Source: DASRAU01 sp036005805 (GTDB lineage Bacteria > Acidobacteriota > Polarisedimenticolia > Gp22-AA2). From it: DNA of 34,097 nt. Below, one piece after another: positions 18,708-26,559 of the stretch. A model generated the notes under the pieces. The model had not been told where the DNA came from, did not search any database, and worked only from the letters and a program-made list of their open reading frames with translations. The position numbers and the translations under genes are program-made. Position 1 is the first letter of the stretch, and each line of letters starts with the position of its first letter. The stretch is taken from assembly GCA_036005805.1 (NCBI GenBank), contig DASYQE010000127.1, positions 1 to 34,097 on the forward strand, given 5' to 3'.

Positions 18708-20401
18708 TGCGCCGCGTCTGGACCGTCGCCGGCGGCAAGGGGGGGGCGGGACGCACGCTCCTGGCCGCCAACCTCGGCATCGCCCTGGCGCGCGCCGGCC
18801 GCCGCGTCACGCTCCTCGACCTCGATCCGCACGGAGCCGCCCTGCACACCGCCCTGGGCTTCGGACGCCCCGTGAAGGGGCTCCAGGCGCTCGATCGCGA
18901 CGCCGGCCTGGGTCTCGAAGCCGCCGCGGTGGACACGCCGATCCACAGCCTCCGTCTCGTTTGCGGCCTTCCCGGACCCCTCCCCGTCGATCGCCACACC
19001 GCCCTGCTCGAGCGGGTGGAACGCGGTCTCGAACAGCTCGAGGGGGAGACGCTCCTCGTCGATTGCGGCTCGGGCCGCAGCCGGGCGACCCTGGAGGCGT
19101 TCGCGCTCGGCTCGCTCGGGATTATCGTCACGACGCCGGAGCCCGCGGCCCTCGGGGGCGCGTGCCAGTTCGCCGATGCGCTCCTGCGCCGCGCCCTGGA
19201 GCGCTCCCTCGCCGCCGACGTCCGCACAGCCCTGCACGATCTCCTGAAGGGGGACGGGATCGACTCGGAGATTCTGGCCTTCCGGTCGCTCATGGTCCGG
19301 CTGGGCGCGCTGGACGCGGCGGCGCGCGACGCCGTCGAGGCGACGGTGCGCCGGACGCCCCTCGAGCTGGTGCTGACGCAGGTCCGGGACGAGGCGGACG
19401 AAGAGGCGGGGCTCGCGCTGGCCAGCGCCTTCCTCAAGGCCTTCGGACTGGCGCTGCCGCTGGCCGGCTTCGTGACCCACGATCCCTCGGTGCTGCAGGC
19501 CGTCCAGAAACACCGTCCTCTGGCGCAGCAGTTCCCGAACACGCCCGCGACGAAGGGGATCAGCCGGGCTGCGGAGCGGCTGCTGCGCGCGGCCGCCGAC
19601 GGCGCCGCCCCGTCCGTGCCCGAATGGGAGGAGCTCTCCGGACAGACGCACTACCGCGTGATGGAGGTGGTGCCGAAGGCGTCCTCGAAGGAGATCCAGG
19701 CGGCCTACCAGATCCTGAAGCGCGCCTGCGCCCTCGAGAGCACCCCGCTGCTGCCGGTTCTGAGCGATGAAGCGCTGCAGCAGATGCAGACGCGCGTCGA
19801 AGAGGCCTACCGGAACCTCATCTTTCTCGAAAGCCGGGTGATCTACGACCGCAGTCTGGTGGACGCGGGCCTGCTCGACGCCCACGATGTCCGCGGCCTG
19901 CACGGCGAGATCCCGGTCGCCGCGGTCGCGGCGCCTTCCGCCTCCGAGGACCCCGCCGCCGTAGCCGAGAGCCCCACCGAGGCGACGGCGACCACCGCGA
20001 CCGCCGGGACGGCCGACCTACGCGCTGACGCCTCCGCCACAGCCGTGCAGAGCACCGGACCCGCGGCCGACGCGGCGCCGGCCCAGGTGGAGCCGCCGCA
20101 GTTCTCCTCCGAGCCGCGCCCGCTTCCCACGACCGGCGAGGCCTTGCGCCAGGAGCGGCAGCGGCTCGGCCAGACGCTCGAAGCCATCGCCTCGCGGACG
20201 AAGATCCGCCAGACGTTCCTCGCCGCCCTCGAGCAGGAGGAGTGGGATCGCCTTCCGTCCCCCGTCTTCCTGCGCGGCTTCGTGCGCGAGTTCGCGCTCT
20301 GCCTCGGTCTGCCCGCCGATGCGGTGGCCAAGGCCCTCCTGAGCCGCCGCGAACAAGCCCTGGCCCGGGCGACCACGCCGGCGGAGCGCCGCAGCGCCTG
20401 A
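18707..20401 (+). CDS. MinD/FlhG-like ATPase fused to J-like and RodZ-type HTH domains
   Basis: An unusual 564-residue three-part protein. Residues 1-295 are a MinD/ParA/FlhG-like domain: deviant Walker A KGGAGRT (11-17), LLDLDPHG (36-43), LLVDCGSG (116-123), IIVTTPEPAAL. The signature Lys11 is kept but the P-loop Lys is Arg16, so ATP hydrolysis may be impaired. Residues about 315-392 resemble a J domain (HYRVMEV, SSKEIQAAYQILKRA, VEEAYRNL, YDRSLVD) but lack the HPD triad needed to stimulate DnaK. A low-complexity Ala/Pro/Thr linker (about 402-475) leads to a RodZ-like helix-turn-helix (477-545: GEALRQERQRLGQTLEAIA, PVFLRGFVREFA). No membrane segment is seen. ATG overlaps the spoVR stop (TGATG), so it belongs to the prkA operon. 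Its role is unknown; I infer a scaffold or localisation factor for PrkA/SpoVR. Confidence 0.88.
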   Translation: MRRVWTVAGGKGGAGRTLLAANLGIALARAGRRVTLLDLDPHGAALHTALGFGRPVKGLQALDRDAGLGLEAAAVDTPIHSLRLVCGLPGPLPVDRHTALLERVERGLEQLEGETLLVDCGSGRSRATLEAFALGSLGIIVTTPEPAALGGACQFADALLRRALERSLAADVRTALHDLLKGDGIDSEILAFRSLMVRLGALDAAARDAVEATVRRTPLELVLTQVRDEADEEAGLALASAFLKAFGLALPLAGFVTHDPSVLQAVQKHRPLAQQFPNTPATKGISRAAERLLRAAADGAAPSVPEWEELSGQTHYRVMEVVPKASSKEIQAAYQILKRACALESTPLLPVLSDEALQQMQTRVEEAYRNLIFLESRVIYDRSLVDAGLLDAHDVRGLHGEIPVAAVAAPSASEDPAAVAESPTEATATTATAGTADLRADASATAVQSTGPAADAAPAQVEPPQFSSEPRPLPTTGEALRQERQRLGQTLEAIASRTKIRQTFLAALEQEEWDRLPSPVFLRGFVREFALCLGLPADAVAKALLSRREQALARATTPAERRSA

Positions 20402-20506
20402 TTCGCCGCGCCGGCCTCCTCGCCGGCGCTCCGTCCCTCGTTCCCGATGGTGGTCCCCTTCCCCGCCGCCGTCGCGGCGGATGATAGAATTCCCGGCTCA
20501 CGCATC

Positions 20507-21883
20507 ATGAGCGATTCGAACCGCCCGATCGAGCGCGAAGCCGACCTCGCGGACTATTTCACTGTCGGCGCGAAGCCACGCGCGCGGTGGGGCATCGGCC
20601 TGGAATACGAGCGGTTCGGCGTGCGCGCCGACGATCTGTCCCCGGTCCCCTACGACGGGCCGCGGTCGGTGCGGGGTCTGCTCGAAACCCTCGCCGCGGG
20701 CCCCGGGTGGAGCGCGGATCGCGAAGGCGACCTGCTGCTCGGTGCGCGGCATGGCGCGACGCGCCTGACGCTGGAGCCCGGCTGCCAGCTCGAGATGTCG
20801 GGCGGCGTCCACACCGATCTCGACGCCGCGCAGCGCGAACTGCTCTTCTATCTCGACGCCGTGGAAACCGCCTCCGCTCCGCTCGGCCTGCTCTGGATGG
20901 GGGTCGGCATGCAGCCGTTCACGCCGCTCGACGCCCTCCCGTGGTTCCCGAAGAAGCGCTACGGCGTCATGCGCGACTATCTGCCGCGCCACGGCTCGCG
21001 CGGGCTGACGATGATGAAGCAGACCGCCTGCATCCAGGTGAACCTCGACTACTCCGACGAAGCGGACGCGATGGACAAGATGCGCGCCGCCATGGGGCTC
21101 ACGCCGCTCGTCACGGCCCTGTTCGCGAATTCACCGCTCACCGGAGGCGCGCCCAACGGCTTCCTCAGCGCCCGCGCCTGGGCCTGGCGCGACACCGACA
21201 AGGACCGCTGCGGTCTGCTCCCCTTCGTCTTCCGGGAGCAGGCGGGCTTCGGCGACTACCTCGACTACGCGCTCGACGTGCCGCTGTTCTTCGTGGTGCG
21301 CGACGGCGGCTATCTTTCCGGCGACGGGAAGACCTTCCGCGACTGGATCCACGGTCGAGTCGCAGGCGATCCGCCGACGCTCGCGGACTTCGAAACACAT
21401 CTGACGACGCTCTTCCCCGAGGTGCGGCTGAAGCACTACATCGAGTTGCGCGGCGCCGACTCCGGCGACCCGCGCGCAGTGATGGCCCTCGGGGCGCTCT
21501 GGAAGGGGCTGCTGTACGATCCCTCCGCCAGGGCCTCCGCCTGGGACCTGGTCCAATCCTGGTCGTTCGACGAGCGCAACGCCCTGCTCGACGCGGTCTG
21601 CCGCGACGGGCCGGCGGCTCCCCTGCCCGCCCGGGGCTCGCGCCCCGGCGGTCCGAAGCAGGCCGGCGATCTCTTCGAGACGATCCTCACCGCCGCGCGG
21701 CGCGGCCTCGAAGCGCAGGGCGCGCCGCACGAGGCCCGATGGCTGGAGCCGCTGCAGCGGCGCGTCGCCACGGGTCCGGGCTGCCCCGCACTCGAGCTGC
21801 TCAACCGGGTCAGCGGGCGCGGCGCCGATGGGCGAGATCTCGCCGCCGTTCTCTCCCGCAATACGCTCCGGACGGCCGCCTGA
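20507..21883 (+). CDS. gshA: Glutamate--cysteine ligase, plant/alphaproteobacterial type
   Basis: About 458 residues from ATG 20507. It resembles the GCS2 (plant-type) glutamate-cysteine ligase family, which joins glutamate and cysteine in the first step of glutathione synthesis. Seen are the glutamate/metal motif WGIGLEYERFG (about 29-39), LTLEPGCQLEMSGG (about 86-99), KQTACIQVNLDYS (about 173-185), FANSPLTGG (about 206-214) and HYIELRGADSG (about 307-317), in family order. An upstream in-frame ATG at 20447 is rejected because it adds a low-quality stretch within the intergenic region. No gshB is in the window, so the product may be gamma-glutamylcysteine itself, or gshB lies elsewhere. Ribosome site is weak; TAGAAT at 20485 could be a -10 without a clear -35. 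Confidence 0.9.
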   Translation: MSDSNRPIEREADLADYFTVGAKPRARWGIGLEYERFGVRADDLSPVPYDGPRSVRGLLETLAAGPGWSADREGDLLLGARHGATRLTLEPGCQLEMSGGVHTDLDAAQRELLFYLDAVETASAPLGLLWMGVGMQPFTPLDALPWFPKKRYGVMRDYLPRHGSRGLTMMKQTACIQVNLDYSDEADAMDKMRAAMGLTPLVTALFANSPLTGGAPNGFLSARAWAWRDTDKDRCGLLPFVFREQAGFGDYLDYALDVPLFFVVRDGGYLSGDGKTFRDWIHGRVAGDPPTLADFETHLTTLFPEVRLKHYIELRGADSGDPRAVMALGALWKGLLYDPSARASAWDLVQSWSFDERNALLDAVCRDGPAAPLPARGSRPGGPKQAGDLFETILTAARRGLEAQGAPHEARWLEPLQRRVATGPGCPALELLNRVSGRGADGRDLAAVLSRNTLRTAA

Positions 21884-21914
21884 AGCGGCGGTTCCCGCAA
21901 TCCACGGAGACTTC

Positions 21915-22841
21915 ATGCCCCAGCTCATCGAAAGCGTCCCGAACATCAGCGAAGGCCGGCGCCCCGAGGTGGTCGACGCCGTCGTGGAGGCGGTGCGTCG
22001 GAGCGGTCCGGTGCGCGTCCTCGATTGCTCCTCCGACGCCGACCACAACCGCACCGTCCTGACCCTCGCCGGCGACCCGGAGGCGGTCCTCCGTGGTCTC
22101 GAAGCGCTGGTCGCGGCCTGCGTCGAGCGCATCGACCTGACGAAGCACAGCGGCCGGCACCCGCGCATGGGGGCGGTGGACGTCATTCCCCTCATCCCGA
22201 TCCGGGGCGTCACCATGGCCGAGTGCGTCGCGTGGGCCCGCGCGCTCGGCGAGCGCGTGGCCAGGCGCCACGAGCTGCCCGTCTATCTCTACGAGGAGGC
22301 CGCGAGCGCCCCGCACCGTCGCGACCTGGCGGCCATCCGCAAGGGGGAGTTCGAGGCGTTCCCCGACAAGATCCGCGATGTCCAGTGGCGTCCGGACTTC
22401 GGGCCGGAGCGCGTGCACCCGACCGCCGGCTGCGTCGGCATCGGGGCGCGCGAGTTCCTCATCGCCTACAACATCAACCTGGCCACCGCCGACGTCGAGG
22501 TCGCCAAGCGAATCGCCCAGGCGATCCGGCACTCGAGCGGCGGCTTGCGCCATGTCAAGGCGATGGGGCTCTTCCTCGAGGATCGCAAGCAGGCGCAGGT
22601 GTCGATCAACATGACGGATTTCCGGCGCACGCCGCTGCACCGGGTCTTCGAGATGGTCCGCTCCGAGGCGGAGCGCTCCGGGGTCGCGATCGTCGGAAGC
22701 GAAATCGTCGGCCTGGTGCCGGAGGATGCGCTCCTCGCGGCGGCCGACCACTACCTCCGGCTGGAAGGCTTCGACCCGGGACGCGTGCTGGAGCGGCGCC
22801 TGCAGCAGCCGGACGACCCGAAGGATCCCGCCGCCCGCTGA
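21915..22841 (+). CDS. ftcD: Glutamate formimidoyltransferase (FtcD transferase domain)
   Basis: A 308-residue enzyme transferring the formimino group from N-formimino-L-glutamate to tetrahydrofolate, the last step of one histidine degradation route. The N-terminus ESVPNISEGRRPEVV, the catalytic-His region TKHSGRHPRMGAVDVIPL (His in the KHSGRHPRMG segment), YEEAAS and the GPERVHPTAGCVGIGAR segment are diagnostic. Size fits the stand-alone transferase; the cyclodeaminase half found in mammalian FTCD is absent. ATG 21915 has GGAGA 4 bases upstream; the longer frame from 21828 lies inside gshA. It follows gshA by 31 bases. No other histidine-utilisation gene is nearby. Confidence 0.93.
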   Translation: MPQLIESVPNISEGRRPEVVDAVVEAVRRSGPVRVLDCSSDADHNRTVLTLAGDPEAVLRGLEALVAACVERIDLTKHSGRHPRMGAVDVIPLIPIRGVTMAECVAWARALGERVARRHELPVYLYEEAASAPHRRDLAAIRKGEFEAFPDKIRDVQWRPDFGPERVHPTAGCVGIGAREFLIAYNINLATADVEVAKRIAQAIRHSSGGLRHVKAMGLFLEDRKQAQVSINMTDFRRTPLHRVFEMVRSEAERSGVAIVGSEIVGLVPEDALLAAADHYLRLEGFDPGRVLERRLQQPDDPKDPAAR

Positions 22842-22849
22842 ACCCGGCA

Positions 22850-22871
22850 CCGCCCGGAACGGCGCGGGCGG
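22850..22871. terminator. GC hairpin between convergent ftcD and radical SAM genes
   Basis: CCGCCCG and CGGGCGG (7-base-pair stem, 8-base loop) lie in the 72-base gap between convergent genes. No T-run follows on either strand, so activity as an intrinsic terminator is uncertain. Confidence 0.35.
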
Positions 22872-22913
22872 GTTCCGTTCACGGACCCGGAGGGACGCTC
22901 CCGGCCCGTCGCC

Positions 22914-24914
22914 TCAGTGTCCGGCGTGGACCGGAGCGCCCGACGTGGTGCGCGCCGCCGTGGCCGCCGCCGACGCCAGGGCCGGTACGTCCTCGCGGAC
23001 CGGGCGGGCGATCGCCGAGGCCGGGATGGGACGCTCGTTCCCGTCGAGCGGCACGCTCTTCCCCGCGGCGTAGATCGGGTGGCGCCCCTTCTCCTTGAAC
23101 CACTGGGCCGTGCTGTGGGTCGAGAACATCTTCTCGACGATCTGCCGCCAGCCGACACCGGTGTTGTAGGCGCAGAAGGAGACCTCCCCCACCTGCGTGC
23201 CGTAGGGGATGATGCACATCTCGGTGCGGCGGAAGTCGTAGTTGAAGAGGTCCTGGAACCACATCCCGGCGACCATCATGATCCGCCAGTTGTAGCGGGC
23301 CTTCTCCGCCAGCCCGAGGCGCGCGCCGTTGTGGCCGTCGATGATCTTGATCAGCTCCCACAGCGTCAGGCCCTCCGGCAGCTGCGAGGGGCGCAGGTTC
23401 CGCAGCACCGCCATGGCGAACTGTGCCACGGTCAGGGTCTTCGGCCGGCAGGTGTCGGTGATCACCTTGAGATCCTCGAGCAGACGATCGGTGTCGAGGA
23501 ACTGCGGGAACGGCACCGCCTGCTTGGTCTGCTCGTTGACGAGCAGCATCGTGCCGATGCCGCAGTTCGGGTGACAGCCGCACTTGAGCGAGCCGAACTC
23601 CGCCTCGATACCGTCGAGCTGATCCCTCAGGTCCGAGAACGGGCCGGAGGCCGACAGCGGGTACCAGTCGCGCAGCGGCTCGGTCACCCCCAGCTGGCTT
23701 TTCACGTCGTGGGCCAGGTGCGACAGCGTGTAGCGCTGCTTGCGCCGGGTCTCGTCGTCGATGTCCTCGTCGCGGCCGGTGAACGACACCGGCTGGAACG
23801 ACACCGCGTTGATCTTGTCCACGTTGTCGATGGCGAAACGGACGATGGGGCCGACCTGGTCGTTGTTGACCGTGTTGACGATGGTGACGACGAGCGTCAC
23901 GTCGATCCCGGCGGCCTTGAGGTTCTCGAGCGCCCGCTTCTTGACGTCGAAGAGGTTGCCAACGCCGCGGTGGTTGTTGGCTTCGTTGGTCACGCCGTCG
24001 AACTGCAGGTACGCCAGGCGCAGCCCGGCCGCCTTGGCGCGGTGGCAGTAATCCAGGTCCTGCGCGAAGCGGATGCCGTTGGTGGCGCACTGCACGCTCT
24101 GGTAGCCCACCTTGCGCGAGTACGCGACGGCGTCCAGGAAGTAGGGGGAGATGGTCGGCTCGCCGCCGCTGAACTGCACCGACATCTGCCGGCGCGGCGT
24201 CACCTGGATCGAGTTGTCGAGGATCTGGCGCACGTCGTCCCACGACAGCTCGTGCACGTACCCCACCTGGTTCGCGTCCATGAAGCACGGGTTGCACATC
24301 ATGTTGCAGCGGTTGGTCAGGTCGACGGTGAGGACCGCGCCGCGCCCGTACTTGACGGTGGACGAGCCGTGGTTGTGGAAGGGATCCGGCTTCATGCGGA
24401 AATCACGACCCGGATAGAGGCGCTCCATGCGGCGCAGGAACTCCGAGTCCATCGCCATGATGTCCTCGCAGCGGCCGTGCTCCTTGCAGGTCTTCTCCAT
24501 CCAGACCTCGCCGTCGCGCTCGACGATCTGCGCCCGGACCTCGCCCGGTTTTCCCTGCAGCAGCGTCTTCCAATCCGCCTCGCCATTGAGGATGCGGGCG
24601 CGCAGCGCCTTCACACACTCAGGGCACAGGGAGTCGGTTTCGCGCGGGAAGCCCAGCTCGGGGAAGGAGCGCTCATGGCTCTTGAGCAGCGGAGCCGGGG
24701 CCCACTTCGGCTGCACGCTGCCGAAGGGAACGCGGCGGTTGACCGCCTGGAAGGCGTGCCACGCCAGGTTCGCAGCCCCTTTCAGTCCGTTCCCGACCAC
24801 CACCGTCGGCCGCAGGGCTCGGGCCCGCGCACGGCGCGCGACGGGTCGCTCCTTCCCGGCGGTCGCGCCGGGGGTCAACGTCTGAACCGGACTGTCGGTG
24901 TGAACCTGACTCAT
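22914..24914 (-). CDS. Radical SAM protein of the MJ0619/tetraether lipid synthase (Tes) type
   Basis: A 666-residue radical SAM enzyme. An N-terminal metal-site region has CPEC (97-100) and KTCKEHGRC (Cys143, Cys149), which in archaeal Tes holds a rubredoxin-like iron. The radical SAM core has CNMMCNPC (Cys203, 207, 210), SGGEP (249-253) and an LTVDLTNRC lead-in. A C-terminal cysteine set follows: CGCHPNC (445-451), EMCIIPYG (Cys567) and SFCAYN (Cys581), as in MJ0619-family proteins carrying extra iron-sulfur clusters. Tes and bacterial homologues join lipid alkyl or acyl tails into membrane-spanning lipids; that role here is inference. The first 60 residues are basic with no signal peptide. 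Start ATG 24914 follows GGAGG by 7 bases; an in-frame ATG at 24941 lacks this. It is convergent with ftcD and 260 bases downstream of ntrX. Confidence 0.85.
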   Translation of the reverse strand: MSQVHTDSPVQTLTPGATAGKERPVARRARARALRPTVVVGNGLKGAANLAWHAFQAVNRRVPFGSVQPKWAPAPLLKSHERSFPELGFPRETDSLCPECVKALRARILNGEADWKTLLQGKPGEVRAQIVERDGEVWMEKTCKEHGRCEDIMAMDSEFLRRMERLYPGRDFRMKPDPFHNHGSSTVKYGRGAVLTVDLTNRCNMMCNPCFMDANQVGYVHELSWDDVRQILDNSIQVTPRRQMSVQFSGGEPTISPYFLDAVAYSRKVGYQSVQCATNGIRFAQDLDYCHRAKAAGLRLAYLQFDGVTNEANNHRGVGNLFDVKKRALENLKAAGIDVTLVVTIVNTVNNDQVGPIVRFAIDNVDKINAVSFQPVSFTGRDEDIDDETRRKQRYTLSHLAHDVKSQLGVTEPLRDWYPLSASGPFSDLRDQLDGIEAEFGSLKCGCHPNCGIGTMLLVNEQTKQAVPFPQFLDTDRLLEDLKVITDTCRPKTLTVAQFAMAVLRNLRPSQLPEGLTLWELIKIIDGHNGARLGLAEKARYNWRIMMVAGMWFQDLFNYDFRRTEMCIIPYGTQVGEVSFCAYNTGVGWRQIVEKMFSTHSTAQWFKEKGRHPIYAAGKSVPLDGNERPIPASAIARPVREDVPALASAAATAARTTSGAPVHAGH

Positions 24915-25113
24915 TCGCGATCCTCCATCTGGGGATGACACCGTCGTTCCTTGCGTTCACTCCGGTGCCATGCGCGTACGCCCGGGTGCCCGGGCGCTTC
25001 GATGCCGACTTCGAATGCCGGATGCGCGGGGATTCGCGGCAATCCGGCCCGATCCGCTGAAACCGGTGAAGCGACTGCGCCTGCTTCAGGACGGGACAGT
25101 AACGCCAAGCGCT

Positions 25114-25142
25114 TTATTATCAGAGAGAAGGGCGAGAGTCAA
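25114..25142 (-). promoter_or_regulatory. Predicted promoter of the Tes-like radical SAM gene
   Basis: On the minus strand TTGACT (25142-25137) precedes an AT-rich GATAATAA. Read as TAATAA (25119-25114) the spacer is 17 bases; read as GATAAT (25121-25116) it is 15. The predicted start near 25107 leaves an unusually long leader of about 190 bases before ATG 24914. I see no clear riboswitch or leader peptide in that leader. Confidence 0.5.
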
Positions 25143-25173
25143 GGGCATTGCGATGGGATGGCTGGAGGCGGTC

Positions 25174-26550
25174 TCAGGTCTCCTCCTCCCCCGGTCCCGT
25201 CCGCAGCCCGTAGGCGCGCATCTTCCGGTACAGATGGCTCCGCTCCAGCCCCAGGAGCTGGGCCGCCCGGAGCACGTTCCCGGCCGATTCCTTCAGCTTG
25301 CGGGCGATGAACCGTCGCTCGAAGTCCTCCCGGCCTTCGCGCAGCGAGCCGAAATCCTGCGTCTCCGACTCGGCCGGGCGCGCGGCCGTCGGGGGCCCCA
25401 GGGCCGAGGCGACGGCGGCTTCGGTAATCGCCGCGCCGGGGGTCAGGATGATCAGGCGCTCGATGAGGTTCCGCAGCTCGCGGACGTTCCCGGGCCACGG
25501 GTAGTCGACCAGGGGCGCGATCGCCCCCTCTTCGAGCACGACGCTCCGGCCGTACTGGCGTCCCACCAGGGCGACGAAGTGCCGGGCGAGGATCGGGATG
25601 TCGCCGGAGCGCTCCCGCAGCGCCGGGACCCGCAGCGGCACCACGTTGAGACGGAAGTAGAGGTCCTCGCGGAACCGCCCCGTCGCGATCTCCCTGGGAA
25701 GGTCCTTGTTCGTCGCCGCGAGCACCCGCACGTCGACGCGCACCGTGGTGCCGCCGACCGGTTCGAACGCCTGCTCCTGCAGGACGCGCAGCACCTTGGC
25801 CTGCGTCCGCAGCGACATGTCGCCGATCTCGTCGAGGAACAGAGTGCCCCCATCCGCCAGGAGGAAGCGGCCGGCCTTCCCTTCCGACGCCCCCGTGAAC
25901 GCGCCCTTCACGTGGCCGAACAGCTCGCTTTCGATCAGCTCCTCGGGGATGGCGGCGCAGTTCATCTCCACGAACAGCTCGTCCCGCCGCAGCGATCGCG
26001 CGTGAATCAGACGGGCGACCAGCTCCTTCCCCGTTCCGTTCTCGCCGGTGATGAGGACGCGCCCCTGGGTCGGGGCGGCGAGGTCGATCTGCGCCTGCAG
26101 CTCGCGGATGACCGGGCTCTCCCCGAGGAATTTCTCCTCCTCCTGCACCCGGTCCCGCAGCGCGTTGAGCCGCGCCTCCTTGCGCCGGTCGGCGATGGCG
26201 TTGCGCAGGGTGAGGACGACCTTGTCGAGCGACAGCGGCTTCTCGATGAAGTCGTAGGCCCCGAGCTTTCCCGCCTTGTGCGCCACCGGCACGTCGGCGT
26301 GACCGGAGATCATCACGACGCGCGGCGGGGACGGGAGGGCGGCCAGCTCCTCGAGGACGGCGAGGCCGTCCCGGCCGGGCAGCCAGACGTCGAGCAGCAC
26401 GGCGTGGTAGGGATGGCGGCGCGCCATCTCGAGGCCGCGCTCCCCCGACTCGGCCGCGTCCACGACGTACCCTTCGTCGCGCAGGACGCCGCCGAGGGTG
26501 GCGCGCACCCCTTCCTCGTCATCCACCACCAGAACCCGTTCGCGGGACAT
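25174..26550 (-). CDS. ntrX: NtrX/NtrC-family sigma-54-dependent response regulator
   Basis: A 458-residue enhancer-binding protein. The receiver domain (1-120) has the acidic pocket VDDEE, phospho-acceptor Asp54 (LLDVWLP) and Lys104. The AAA+ domain (about 140-370) has Walker A GENGTGKE (169-176) and the sigma-54-contacting GAFTGA loop (216-221). A Fis-type helix-turn-helix ends the protein (about 420-450, GNVLRAAQLLGLERSHLYRKM). Its Walker A and overall layout are closer to NtrX than to NtrC. It lies 9 bases downstream of the NtrY-like kinase, so they are a cognate pair. A sigma-54 promoter at 30449-30464 is a possible target. Confidence 0.93.
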   Translation of the reverse strand: MSRERVLVVDDEEGVRATLGGVLRDEGYVVDAAESGERGLEMARRHPYHAVLLDVWLPGRDGLAVLEELAALPSPPRVVMISGHADVPVAHKAGKLGAYDFIEKPLSLDKVVLTLRNAIADRRKEARLNALRDRVQEEEKFLGESPVIRELQAQIDLAAPTQGRVLITGENGTGKELVARLIHARSLRRDELFVEMNCAAIPEELIESELFGHVKGAFTGASEGKAGRFLLADGGTLFLDEIGDMSLRTQAKVLRVLQEQAFEPVGGTTVRVDVRVLAATNKDLPREIATGRFREDLYFRLNVVPLRVPALRERSGDIPILARHFVALVGRQYGRSVVLEEGAIAPLVDYPWPGNVRELRNLIERLIILTPGAAITEAAVASALGPPTAARPAESETQDFGSLREGREDFERRFIARKLKESAGNVLRAAQLLGLERSHLYRKMRAYGLRTGPGEEET

Positions 26551-26559
26551 GCGCGAATT

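Noticed and set aside
18707..20401. The fourth operon gene as a chromosome-partition ParA or true DnaJ
   Set aside because: No ParB partner is nearby, the J-like part lacks HPD, and the ATPase part is closer to MinD/FlhG.
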